Positions 43,366 through 55,282 of a DNA stretch of 64,000 nucleotides are shown piece by piece. The position numbers and the translations under genes are program-made. The stretch is from Lasiosphaeria ovina (taxonomy: Eukaryota; Ascomycota; Sordariomycetes; Sordariales; Lasiosphaeriaceae). The notes beneath the pieces were generated by a model. The model did no database searches. It had not been told where the DNA came from and saw nothing but the letters and a program-made list of their open reading frames with translations. Position 1 is the first letter of the stretch. Each line of letters opens with the position of its first letter. The DNA is taken from NCBI GenBank assembly GCA_033439765.1, contig JAULSN010000001.1:1984001-2048000 (forward strand), written 5' to 3'.

Positions 43366-46108
43366 AACGAGCATCGCGAGAACTTCAAGATTGTCCTCTT
43401 TGCGGACAATCCAAAGGCGGACCACAAGGTCCGCCAACCGTTAGTTCCGGGTTTCCACACCTGCGTGGGTGGTGGCATTGAGGAGTTTGGCAATAACATC
43501 TCTAACGTCACCCTCATCTGGGTGGTCGACAAATTGCGCACCTCCCTCAATATCGACGAACGTAGGCTAGGCTTGATGCTCTACCCAGCCTACGGCATGA
43601 AGCCCGAAGAGGTTGTGAAGGACTCGAGAAACAATCTGATGTACTATCTCAACAGTAGCCACTTCCGCAGACACGATTGGCCCGAAGACGCCAGCATTCC
43701 CACGCCCGACAGCTTCCAGGCGAGGACCCTGCTCAACGTCCAGACCTTCACCTACTCGCCCAGCAGCACGCCGCCAGACCCCATCTCCATTATCCAGCAG
43801 TGGTACTGCGCGGCCAAGGGCGGATCCTACCCGTGAGTTGTTTTCTCCTGCTCTAGGGAAGCCGCCTCTGACTAACCGCCGCGATCAGAACACTTCACCA
43901 AGCCGCTGGGGAGGTGCGCATCAACATCACCTGCCCCATGGTGCTAGACGACAAAACCACCTACGCGTGCGACGTCAGCACGCCGCTCCCTGTGACGGCA
44001 GCCACGGCGAAATGGACGTCCCCGACGCTGCCTACGGGATCGGCACAGCTGGTCCCGCGCCCGAGCCCGCCGTACGTGGCCAAGAGCATGGATCCCGCGC
44101 CGCAGAAGGACTGCACCGACATGTCGCTGGCGCATCCCGACTGGACCGTCAACGACGCCGTCTACGTCCCCGGGTCGGCGTCTGGTATAGATGTCACAGA
44201 GAGCACCAGCCTCAACCTGACCCTGACCAGCCGCGCGCTCAGCCTCGGCTTTCAGTGCCGGTTCACGGGGAACGCTACGGGCACTGGCGACGCAACTGTG
44301 CTGCAGCTCTCGTGCTCTCGGGACAGCTCAACGCCTGATCCGTACGGAAGCCAGTCTGTGTTCGCTATCGAGTACAAGCCGAGCGACAAGTCTTTGAAGA
44401 TCCGGCACGACTGGTTGTGTGGCGATCCTGCAGGGAAGTATATGTAAGCGGCCCCCGTTTTTCCTAGCCCACCCCCTGTTCCTTTGTTTTGTATCGCTCG
44501 CCTCTCAAAGTCACGTTGCTAACCCCTCGGACACAACAGCGCCGACTACCGGGCGTCCAAGACGGTCACGATCCCCTTCACCTGCGCCGGCGACGCAGGC
44601 GGCGTCTGCCGGACAACAAAAGTAGTCGTGCGCGGCGAGCTCCTCAGGTCCCTGAAGCTGACGCCGAGCTTCTTCCCCGCGCCGCCCAACGCGGACACCA
44701 AGGGCTGCACGGCCAACTCGGCCGCGCCGGCGTGGGTGATCAGCCGGTTTCTCTACACGGAGATATCGTCGATCCTCATCTTCAACGGCGCACAGCTCGG
44801 GGGTACCGCGGACGTGGCCAAGACGCTCGAGGTCGAGCTGAGGAACACGGCCAACAACTTCACGGAGTCGTGCAGGCTCGGCAGCGAGGGTGGGCGCTGC
44901 CTCAACGGCAACTACCCGGCGGAGGGCCAGCGGTCTATCGAGACGCATGTCAGGTTCAACCTGGCCGAGAGCAACGTGTCGGTGAACCAGACGTGGTACT
45001 GCAACGATACGGAAACATCTGGGCTGTAAGATGTTTTTTCGTCTCTTCCTCTAACCAGACCTAGCAACCGCCGCTCCCTGCTGACTTCTCACAGTATGCT
45101 TTTCGCCGGCAGCGGTTCGCTGAAAGCCACGTACTGTGGCGCGGTCAACACGGTGACGCCGCTGCCGCCGGGGCTGGGGTGTCCCGCCGGGGTCAAAATA
45201 TCGAACACGACGTGCGGGTCCGTGAACACGGGGCGGTGGTGCGCATTCAACCCACAGGACAACGACAACAGCGACATCCGCGCGGACCCGCCGGCGACGG
45301 TGCGCGGGGGCCTGACGCGGCAGGAGAGCCTGCCGGCGCACGAGCTGACGGACCCTGACCCGAAGCCGGGCGAGTGGAGCTGCACGGCGAATTCCATCGG
45401 GCGGCCCGTGGTGTGGCGGCTGGTGCAGAGCAGTGGGCCCGTGGTGTCGACGGGGTGGCAGCAGGCGCGCGACCCGTCGGACGCGCGCACCGTGCTCCGG
45501 TTCGGGCTCGAGAACTCGGCGCTCGCGCCCCGCCCCGGCGGCGAGCTGATCCCCCTCGCCGGCAGCCAGTGGGACCGCCGGCTCACGCCATACATGGGCA
45601 ACTTCGAGCCCAAAACCACCTACTCGTACAACTACCAGGGCGGGTACTACAAGAACGTGGTCTCGTGGGACGTGCGCTTCGATGCCTCCAACGGCTACCT
45701 CGAGCTGAATCATAGCTGGGACTGCGTCGACAAGACGCCCAACATGCGGTGATTCCCCCCCTTGCGTGCCATTCAGTCCCGCCCGTTCCCCGTTGTTTTC
45801 GCCGGGCTCGCTGGCTGGCTGGTTGTGAGTGTAGGAGATATGCTGATGGACTGTGGCCTCAGGACGGTATTCAACGGGACGTGGAGCGGCTTCGTCAAGC
45901 TCAACTGCTCGTTTCCTCCGGTGCCTCCGCCCGACTCGAGATATGGGCAAGCCGGAATTACGTGCTTGTTTGCCCATGGAGACTTGACTATCATGCCGAA
46001 GACGATGCTCTCGTGGGGCGGAGGTAATTATGCCCTAACTAGACTTATCGTTCCTTAGCCAGATGCTAACGTCTGTCTCTCCCAGCTGGCCCGACTGATC
46101 CTCTATAA
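43366..46108 (+). CDS. C-terminal part of DUF2235 gene: hydrolase end plus four Trp/Cys-rich modules
   Basis: Exons: 43366-43832, 43889-44443, 44540-45025, 45095-45748, 45863-46023, 46086-46108 (stop TAA 46106-46108). The first exon carries the hydrolase end (VPGFHTCVGGGIEEF, INVTLIW-like helix), where the usual DVGGG Asp is Cys. Then come four modules headed by W-x-C: QQWYC, HDWLC, QTWYC, HSWDC. In every module a phase-2 intron splits the codon exactly seven residues after that Cys, and 13-14 residues later the next Cys follows. Potential N-glycosylation sites are frequent (NIT, NLT, NQT, NHS). I do not recognise the module; regular Cys spacing suggests disulfide-bonded beta domains. All splice joins restore frame, which argues this part is under coding constraint. 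Confidence 0.7.
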
Positions 46109-46667
46109 ATGTGTTGAGCGATCACGGCGCTTCCCGAGCTGGGCGTCGGATTTTGTGGCAATGTGGCATGTACAAGGAAACTAGAAGCGCTGGACCTCGG
46201 TATGACTGACGATTGTGAGAAATTGGCCAATTCTGGCTCGGGGCTGCGCTGTCCATGGGCTCGGTTTGTGGTGACGAGCGGTGGCGCCGATGTACATCCA
46301 GCCAAACAGCACAGCTCCTGTTCCAAATGTCGGCCTTGAAAATTTCCTTCTCATCCGTGAGTGGGCCGGGGCTGTTGCGGATTGCCGGGCTGTGGGGTTG
46401 AGGCTGGGCTCTGTGTCCTTGGCCCGATGTAACAGTATAACTCATTCCCCAGCTGCGGCATGTTGGCCATTGGTTCAAATTGCCGTCGCAAAGCTACATT
46501 TGCATATTCTTTTATTTGTCTGTCACTAACTCGCAGTCTAAATCCTCATTTTCGTCCGGAATCTGGCGGTTTTCGCCGTCGTGCCAGCTCTAAATAGAAA
46601 CGTATTTAAATGAAAGCCAATGCCCTTACTTGATCACCCTTCTCCCTTTTCCCCAGGGTTTGAGACA
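46109..46667. other. Convergent intergenic region
   Basis: 3' flanks of the DUF2235 gene and of the kinase-vWA gene; no gene seen. Confidence 0.6.
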
Positions 46668-49600
46668 TCAGACTTGGTCAGGAGAGGCCAAATTGTCAGC
46701 ATCCCTGAAAACACCGCCAAGGAGCATCTTGCACACGTCACCGTCCCAGTCAGTCGTATCGACGATATCGGTCCTCGGTATTCCAAGCCCCTCGAACTGT
46801 TCTTCAAGACGGTCATCCAGAAACTGCAGTCGCTCTTTACCCACGGCATCTTCTTGGCCACTCCCGTAGAACCGAATGAACTGGATGCCGACGTGGTTGC
46901 TGATTCTCGCCGCGTCATAATTGCGGCGCAATATCTGTTTGATGATGGAATCAAGCTTACAAACATCAGTTGGGTTATCCTTGGCGGCATTCCATCTACC
47001 ATTAGTGAGTATGTAGATACTCAGAGGTTTGGACCTATCGTGGTCGGTCTTGATCGAGTCGAGGCTTTCGAAGATGTCGCATGGCTTTCCCGAGAATTCA
47101 TGGTTACCGATATCATCCTGGAGCTGCGTGGCTCGGCTCTTAGACACGGGTTTCCGGCTGGAAGTATAGTACAGATTGATGATTTTGTCTGGATCTACAT
47201 CCCCTGACTTCAGAATACGAGTAAGGACTCGCACGGTCTTCCCCATCTGATCTTGATGAACTGTCATAGAGATAGAATCGTCGACGACGAACACCTAACC
47301 CGAACTGAGTGTCAGTGACAATGTTGCTTCTGAAGTATGGGTTGCTTACCTGGTCTCGTCCCTCACTACCCTTCAGTCTATCTACGGTTTCTCTTAAACG
47401 CGGGAAATCGTTGAGCAACTGTGTACCAAGAGGTGTCCAAAATCGTTTAAAAGTGGACTTGTCAGCTGGGTTGATGAACTTCATGTAAATTTCATCAACC
47501 GTAAGAATGTCGGATGGCTGAGGTGACAGAGGAACGGTGGCGGTTCTCTGGCGTGTGGCTGAGTGTGGGTGCGACTCGATGCCAAGCCGAACTGCTTGTT
47601 GTTGGTTCGACAATCTGCCGGTTTCATTGATTTCAAAGTGCTCATCAATTGTCTGGCGCCTAGGAAGTGGGCTGGGGGTTGGGGATGATGTCTGGCGTGT
47701 CGAAAACTGATTGGGGTTGTCGGTGTGACTGCTTCCGATACCGGGACGAATGGGAACATGTGTAGGCATGGAGAGCCTTGTTGGCAGGGTATGGCCATCA
47801 CCATGTTCTGGGATGGCTTGAATGGGCGATCCGAAGCCACGACGACCACTGCTGAGACCTGGGTTGTCGATTTCTGCCCAGTTCCCTGATTGCCGGTAGT
47901 GCCATTGGGGATCACGTCTCATATGCTCTGTGCTTAGGTTTGACGTATTGAGGTCGGCGCTGTTCATGCTTCTTCTTTGCATTGGAGTCGTAGTCGAGAT
48001 AGCAGTCGGCTCTGATGACATGGGACGTGGAAGCCATGGCTCAACGCCGACCTGTCTCCGGAGACTCCGGGCCTCGGATGCTTGCGCTGACATCATTGAA
48101 TTGAAGCTTTTTCCTCTTGGAACAGGCGGCAGTTGAGAAGGATACGAAATCCTTCTGCCCTCCAGGAGCCGGGCGCTGCCGCTTTCATTACTCCACGCCT
48201 GGTAGACTTTGGTGGCATTCGATCGGTCACCAGGATTTGCGACGAGCATATGTTCAAGAATGATGTTGCTCACCAGCGGAGATATGATATCATCTTCCTC
48301 CTCGGACGCAAGAAGGGATTTGTGCCACTCGTCAACAACACGGAGGCGACAATCTCCGTCGTGGAAGCATCCTTCGTGATACCCTCCATCAAGACGTGTT
48401 TTGCGTGTGGCATCGCGCCGCATGGCCTGGTATTCCTGTCGCATGTCGTCCCCTTTCAGCGACCAGACGAGTAGCTCGCTGGCAACTGCACCGAGAGACC
48501 AGATGTCACACTCGCAGAGTTGTGGTTTCGTCAAGTTGTCATCGCGGCGTGACTCTGGTGCGCTGAACATCCCATTCACTTTTCGCTGGGCGCCCATGGT
48601 ATCCAGTCCTTGTTTACGACAGCTTCGGACATGCGCGGCTCCAAAATCAGCGAGCTTAAACCGAACACGATACGGATTTGTCTCAGTTCCCGCGATCAAA
48701 ATGTTTTGGGGCCGTATGTCTTGGTGAATTCTGATAGAAGTGTTAGAAGAATTTCGGCCGGCGTAGAAAAGACAAGGGCACAAACGCTTTTAAGTGCCAC
48801 TGGCCGAGCTCGTTCACGTTCTCAGCCGTGGGGTTCAGGTTATGGGTTGCATGTAAACCCAATAACAACTGAAAGAAGCTGTCCCACAAGGCATAGCGCT
48901 CATCAGGTCTGTGTGGTGGAACTGTTTTCTCAAGGTATTCCAAGAGGTTTCCTCCACTGGCATACTCGAGGACGATTGTCGACATTCCTTTCTGCTCAAA
49001 TGACCCGAAGTATCCAATAATATGCTTGAATGCATTGGGTTCTAGGAGGGAATAAACGTCAACTTCGTTGCACAGCATGGCGCTAACTTCTTTATTGCGG
49101 TGGTGATACACCTTGAGGATAACCCTGGGCGACTTGCGATGACACAGGGGTTAGCTATTGAGTTTCCTTGGTTCAATACATTGTGGCCTTACTGCAAGAA
49201 GGCCCAGGCATGATGAATGCCACGTTGCCTTGTATACAACAACAGCCTCTTCCTCGTCTGCCTGGGGATCCAACAGTTCCTTGCTTGTGATGGGAATGAT
49301 ATGGAAAGAGTCAAGGTTTGACAGGCGAAGGCGGTGATCGAGTGTCAAGGGACAAAACTTCCACTGAGCCTTGCAGAACTCGTCCAGGATATCTTTGTTC
49401 TCAGGCACATCTTCCCACTCAGTCGGTGTACCGGATCTGGGAAGTTTGGCATCGTCAAGCCCGCCCCCAACAGACATAAAAAGGTTGATTGACCGGGGCC
49501 TGGATATCCAGACAAGGATCGAGAAACCGACCAAGTGGTCATCGAGAATTTTTGTTATGTCTGCTCTGTATGTGCCTCCTGAACAGAGGACGTCGATGAC

Positions 49601-49777
49601 CTTGTCCCGATCCCAAAAGTCGGCAAGGGCGACGCGAGGGACGAAGTCGCGAGGCCCCCACAGGTCCTGTCCGTGGCAACCGTGGTCTGTGATGTAATTC
49701 TCGACGTAATCCTTAAATTCATGGATCACATCGGTGGGAGGCATGACGGTCGCAAATGAACGGGTTGTTGAGCTCAT
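46668..49777 (-). CDS. Protein kinase fused to a C-terminal vWA-like domain (979 aa)
   Basis: Four exons: 49193-49777, 48786-49132, 47350-48730, 46668-47294; introns 60, 55 and 55 nt. After a 195-residue N-terminal domain (MSSTTRSFATVMPPTD..., unrecognised), the kinase runs from SPRVILKVYHHRNK (Lys202) through LEYASGGNLLEYL, the catalytic loop IHQDIRPQNILI (312-323; HQD for HRD and Arg for the usual Lys), and LADFGAAH (Asp339). A Ser/Pro/Arg-rich linker (about 540-710) leads to residues 772-979: VFVVDDSISMT gives a D-x-S-x-S MIDAS (776, 778, 780), and IYILTNGRW replaces the usual TDG. vWA domains bind metal and partner proteins. Kinase activity is plausible; the catalytic-loop Arg is unusual. 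Role unknown; N-kinase-vWA fusions are characteristic of filamentous fungi. Confidence 0.82.
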
Positions 49778-51311
49778 GGTAGAGGATGGGATTGGGTGTC
49801 AGGAGAAGCGTCGCGACCGCGTCGCGTCGACTCGGGCCAAAAGAAAGAGGCCCCCTCTCCGTGCCTAGGTGCAAAGTGTTGAAATTAAGATCGTTGCATG
49901 CCGAATAAGAGAGCGCTCGGGGCTCGTTCTGGGGTTCTTTCTGGCCGAAGCCTGCGTAGGACGGGTCTTTCTGCAGGATCGAGGATCGGGCGGGGCACTG
50001 AAGTCGTAGAGTGCGGCGGGTATCCGAGGTCGAAGGGCAGGAACGTATCTAGGTCAGCTTTCGAGGACCGAATTTGGGTCGCAAGTTGTAGGGTAGATGG
50101 ATGGAGTTATAAAGGGGGTTAAACTACAAACTACAAACTAAAGCTGGCCAAAGCCGTAAGCTGACAAACCAGCAGGCGTGAGCGACTAAGATTCGGTCAT
50201 TGTCCAAAGGACAGGAAGGCGCTAACAAGCCCAGGCTGCTGTTGTAGCCTAGTGTTGTGTGTGGCCGCATGGCTTGATGGCAGACGAAGACGACGACAAG
50301 GGCTAGCTCCGGGCTGGTCCTGTGCAGCCGGTCCATTGACCTGGCACCAAAAGCTGCCTGGCCGGGTGAGCGGTCAGCCTGTTCTACCCGAATTGGCTGG
50401 TTCTGGCGGCTAGGATTGGAGCTGAAGTCTGTGGCTTCGCAGCATGACGTTTTATGTATCAACCCCGCAGAGGACCAGAGGAACAACTCAAGGTGGTCGC
50501 CGTGACGCCGACGGCTCCGAGGCTGGCATCGGCCGACTTCTGTCGATCTTCGGTCAAAGAGTTAGGGTACCTAGGCGAGACGCAAAGGCTCTGCGGTCCC
50601 CGACATATGCGGGATGGATGGATCTGGGAGAGCAGCAACCTAAGTCAATCGACGGGCGGCTGCATGCGTGAACTGGCACAAGGGCACGAGAACGAGAATG
50701 ATATCGCCATGCAACGAAACGGGAACCTCCATGTCTTGCAGTGAACGTGCACGCAAGAAGGAAAGACGGGTGGGCGGCCTTGCTTCCCGGTGAGGCGTGG
50801 GGTAGGGAGGTCGCCAATGAGCCTACCTTCTCATCCTCAAGTGTGCCACACCTGAGCTAACATGCTAATAATATTGCGGGGCTGCCGCTGCACCAGGAGA
50901 CCCCTATTGCCTGAAGCCTGCCCGGGGAACAGCAGCTGGGCTAGATATGCTCGCAACCCCCACCGCAGATAAGCTGGCGTGGTTACACTACATCGTTCTG
51001 ACCAATGTGCTCTTTCTCTATCATTCACGCTTACACGCCTCTCTGCAGCACGACTTGTGTGTTGCGGACTGATCGTGCAAATTCGGAAAACCGGAGATGA
51101 ATTGGGCATCAAGACACCCGCAAAGTGGGAAAATGCGGCTCCGCGATTGCCATGAGCCTGATGGATGTGTGAGAGAGCCCGCCCTACCAAGTCCAGTATC
51201 GGCAAATTTTAGGAGAGGAAATTGTCATTTTTTATATAAGGCGGCGCATCATGTTATGTCCAACACCAGGAAGGGGCCCGTATAGTTTATTGCGTGTCTC
51301 ACACTGACACG
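49778..51311. other. Intergenic
   Basis: Promoter of the kinase-vWA gene on the left and of the 87-aa gene on the right (TATATAA near 51233, about 80 bp before its ATG). Frames such as 50837-51205 (-) show no coding features. Confidence 0.5.
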
Positions 51312-51718
51312 ATGGCGCCGACCTGGACCGCTGTCAAGAGCTACGACTTCACCAAGAGAGCCCTTGAGGCTTGGGTCTTGTGGCGATTCGCTGGACCCGA
51401 GTACGACGGCGCACACCCCCAAGTCGAGGTAAACCTGCTCCGCCTCCGGGCTCACACATGAAATATAGAAGCAGATCAGGACCCACTGACGAGGCCGTCT
51501 CTCGTCACAGTCCAAGGACGGCGACTTTACTGTCTTTGCCCCCGAAAAGCTTAGCGATGTAAGGACATTCCAAGATACCAATAAAGCATTGCCATTAACT
51601 CTACGCCGTGCGCGTTCAGAAGGACCAAAGGGCTTTGAAGAAGACACTGAAGGACAAGGATGCCTGGGTCCCGCCTGACGAAACTTGGGAAGAGCTCAAC
51701 GTAAAGAAGGCAGGATGA
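51312..51718 (+). CDS. Small three-exon protein, 87 aa, unknown function
   Basis: Exons 51312-51428 (39 codons), 51511-51558 (16 codons), 51620-51718 (32 codons plus TGA). Both introns are phase 0, with GTAAAC...CACAG (82 nt, CTGAC branch) and GTAAGG...TTCAG (61 nt). The protein starts MAPTWTAVKSYDFTKRALEA, followed by WVLWRFAGPEYDG, and ends in a Lys-rich helix (KDQRALKKTLKDKDAW, then ETWEELNVKKAG). No signal peptide or membrane segment; soluble, Trp-rich for its size. I do not recognise the family. The clean phase-0 splice structure and coding composition in all three pieces support it although each exon alone is short. Confidence 0.7.
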
Positions 51719-53027
51719 GCCACAGGTGCCCTGCCCCCTGCCGCCAGGATCGAGAACGCCTGGCGGCAGCTGCAGCAATCGAGTCTGAAGCAGAAAGACA
51801 CTTGGTTTCTTTGGTCGGGGCGAGAAGCTGCCGACAAAGACGCCTCTTTGGCGGCAGGTGGGCCAATCACACCCCATTTCGAAATGGCCCCAGGCCAGGA
51901 AGCCCCATCTTCTTCAGGTAAAATGGGGTCCCCAGCTGGGAAGTCACCAGGACTTGGTTCTTTAGCTTTGCACACAATCGCAATGGACGCGTTACCATCC
52001 GTACATCCGCCGAGTTTGGGCTACTTTGATGGACTGCTTCCAATCGTTGCATACCTACATTACCGACCTTGGGTACTAATGGGGCTGGCGATCAGGCACT
52101 GCGGTATTGTTTCCGTTGTTCTTTTTGCGCCTCTCTGTTGCCGTCGGAAACCGAGCTTGCACTTAGCTAGTAGCCAGTGCAACTGCAAGAGAATACAACG
52201 CCGTAGGCGTTTCTTATATAATCATTCTAATTGTCATATGGCTCGATCAAAACTTGAACCCATGTCGATTACAAAGCGTGTCTCGATCGAGTTGCGTCCA
52301 CTGAGCAAGGTAGGTCGGAGTGATTTCTACCGACGGAATTCATCAGCGCACCCACCCCATGGTAAGAGACTTTCTATTTTAGAGCACATATGAGGACCCT
52401 ACAAAGATGTTTTGAACATACCAAAATTATTGAATCAAATTTAGGATTTGAAACCTACCTCTTGAGAGTTTTTGCTGTTGTCCCAGTTGGGTGCAAGGCA
52501 GATCTTGAGTGGCGCCGCTGACCGAGCCTTAGCTGTCGATCGAGGTGGCGCGGTTAAAACACCGACCTTGCGAGGGCCGAGGGTGCCTTGTGGAATGTAA
52601 TTACACCTCCAGCCCCTGCATAATGGTGAGTTCTGTTCTTCGAGGACCTCGCAATAAGGATTGAAGCCAATCATTTTGCTACAATGTCGGGCACAGAAAG
52701 CCCAAAAATACAGCAGATTTGAGGCAAATCCCATACTAGTCAAAAACAAGTCTTGGGTAGTTGCAAGCCCTGAAGAACCAGGCCACCAATCATCCAGGGG
52801 CCTGGGTGTACACTACTTATCGTGGGGCAAACGCCATGGCAGACTTGAGCGGCGACACTGATACCTAGTGACAGCCCTGGAGACAATGCCAAGTAATGGC
52901 ATTTTGCCCTCTTCGCTCCATTCTCCATTTATATCATCGACTCTTCGACTCGCTCCTCGATTATTTGCAACTCCCAGTCCTTTAGGTCTCTGTCAACCAA
53001 CACCAAAAGACTTTAGCACACAGCAAC
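51719..53027. other. Intergenic
   Basis: No gene supported. CorA-like gene promoter on the right; TTATAT near 52930 about 100 bp upstream of its ATG. Confidence 0.5.
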
Positions 53028-55282
53028 ATGGACGATCGATTCAAGGATGTCTGGTTGAGAGCAGTGGACTACCCCAACACCATATTGCGGTCGATGAAGC
53101 CGCATGAGTATCATGACCGTAACTCCCGCTTTCAGAAGCTTCGCGATGACCGGGCCGCCCTCTTTGCCGACGACGAGGCAGAGATTGAAATGTGGGAGAC
53201 TGGTGCAGAAAACAGTTCGTCGATCCGATGATGCCCATGATCTTTGCCCAGCTGCTAAAACTAGACTTCAATACAGAGTTCAGCGAACACATCTTCCATT
53301 CCGCCGACGAGATGCGTGTTTATCTTGATAATCCCCAGGGCGGTCCTCAAATCCGCCACGCGTGAGTTCCTTTCCATCTGCCTACCATGTAGCCACAGCT
53401 CTCGGCTTCATTAATTTACATGGATCCATAATGGAGTTTCCTAGAGTCGGGAGATTCTCGATCGCCACTCAACTGCTCTCCGGACCTACTGAAGACAGTC
53501 TTCACCTATCACCAAGTTGAACCGTTCTTTCTCGATGCCGTGCACGCGTTTGGCTATCAGGATGACCCGAAGGATATGTGCCTCATGTGCTATAAATGCA
53601 ACGACACTTTGACAAGGCCGAAAGAGAAGCTTGCTGCAATTCCAGCACTACAACGTTCTGGTCGCGAGATCAACATGTTCTATCTCCTGAGAGCACCCGA
53701 GGCCAAGAAGGACCGACCCTGGCCATGGCAGATTCGACAGGCAGCAGTCTATCACTCATTCGATACGGAAACAGGCAGGTCGTTCTGGTGCACGATCAAG
53801 GGCAACAAGGAATTTAGCCGCCGAATCAAGCAAAGCTCGCCTTACCTAGACCTCCCTTCCGATCCCACCGATAGCGAGACCCAGGTCGACGCCTACTTCA
53901 ACGCCTCGCTTGCCACCCATCTCGTTTACTTCTCTTGGTGCGACGAGAATTGGCGCCAGTACATCAACGATATCGAGGGTGGCATCCGAGAAATCCTCGA
54001 ACTCGCTCGAAAGGCCCCCATTGATGACGGCCGGAAAGTCGATGCATCAGACTTGGCCTCGTACCCAAAGTCTCTAAGAGAGACCAAGACGCGAGACAGC
54101 ACCATGCGCTCCAAGAAGGGGATTGCCTCCAAAGCCCAGTCCAAAACCAACACTGGCCTCGGCGCTGGGCCAGGCAACATGCGCAAAGGAACCACCTGGG
54201 ATGTTCTTGTTGGCGCACAACGAACTCTGGCGGACTACCTGCACATGGGAGGAGGAGTCAGGCAAAAGATTGGCGACGTAGAAACGAACAACATCGGACC
54301 CGCGGTACCAACGACCTCGTTTGTTGAAAATGCAAACGGCGCCACCAGCAGCGAGGCTCTCGTCGACACCCGAGTGGTCCTGAACGAATTCCGCTTCTGC
54401 GACGTGCAGACCCTCTATTCTTTTAGTGACCGAATCCGCAGGGCCATTCTGACCTTGGCACTGAATATCTCGGTCCTTGGGGAGTTGCACGCGTACTACA
54501 GCAGATTGGCCGAGTCTGACATTCAGGCCTTTCAACACATCATAGATGCTAGCAAGGACAACATCGCCGAGTTCCTACATGAGATACAGTCCCTCTCAAA
54601 GAAGCTGGATACCAGACGGACGCAGCTTGAGTGCCTTGGCACCCTGTTGACTGAAGGAAACGCTCTTGTGAGTTTATCAATTCTCTGTAATTACAAACAA
54701 AAGAAACGGATATACTAACCAACTCGGTCGGAAAAGTATGATGGCATCCTTCAATATCGCCAGCTCGACATTGGCCAGCGCTTCCAAGAGACTGCACAGG
54801 AGTCTACAAGACAAATGCAGATCATGGCCAACAAGACGCGTCTCGAGACTGCCTCGATGCACGTGATTACCGTCGTGACCATGATTTTCCTCCCAGCGAC
54901 TTTTGTTGCTGTAAGTACCCGGAACCTTTTACCTTTTATTCATTATACATCATTTTAATTTTTCGGCACTTGTTCGCGAAAAGGGGCAAGTATTGAAAAA
55001 GGAAAAGGAGAAAGTGAATAGAATCATAATAATACCTATTGACTCGACTAATACTAACAGTTATTGCTCTGGCTTTTCCGCGGCGCCCTGCAGGCATTCT
55101 TCCAGAGCGGCGTGTTCCTGTGGAACAACGACACCCCCGAAGACATGACCGAGACGTTCCGCTACCGCGGCGACAGCTTCAGCCTGTTTGTCTGGATTTC
55201 CGTGCCCATGATGGTTGTGACCTTGTCCGTCTGGCTGGCCGTGTTTCTGAGGATGAAGAGGAACATGCGTCGGGGAATGTGA
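53028..55282 (+). CDS. CorA-like (Mg2+ transporter-like) membrane protein, one-base frame break near the N-terminus
   Basis: Exons 53028-53361, 53437-54667, 54737-54910, 55094-55282; introns of 75, 69 and 183 nt. Residues 1-60 (MDDRFKDVWLRAVDYPNTIL) read in one frame, then near 53208-53216 (gaaaacagttcg) the frame slips by one base and continues FVDPMMPMIFAQLLKLDF. The following 390 residues form the large soluble domain with a coiled-coil-like stalk (TRRTQLECLG; FQETAQESTRQMQIMANKTR) and two C-terminal membrane helices (VITVVTMIFLPATFVA and SLFVWISVPMMVVTLSVWLA), the CorA/ZntB-like topology common in fungal proteins. The GMN signature is not visible, so ion transport is doubtful. The third acceptor is placed at 55093 because the earlier AG (55060) is too close to the CTAAC branch point. 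The slip sits in an A-run: sequencing error or a pseudogene. Confidence 0.7.

Noticed and set aside
46620..47207. 195-aa + strand ORF
   Set aside because: Antisense shadow of the vWA-like exon, which has motif support.
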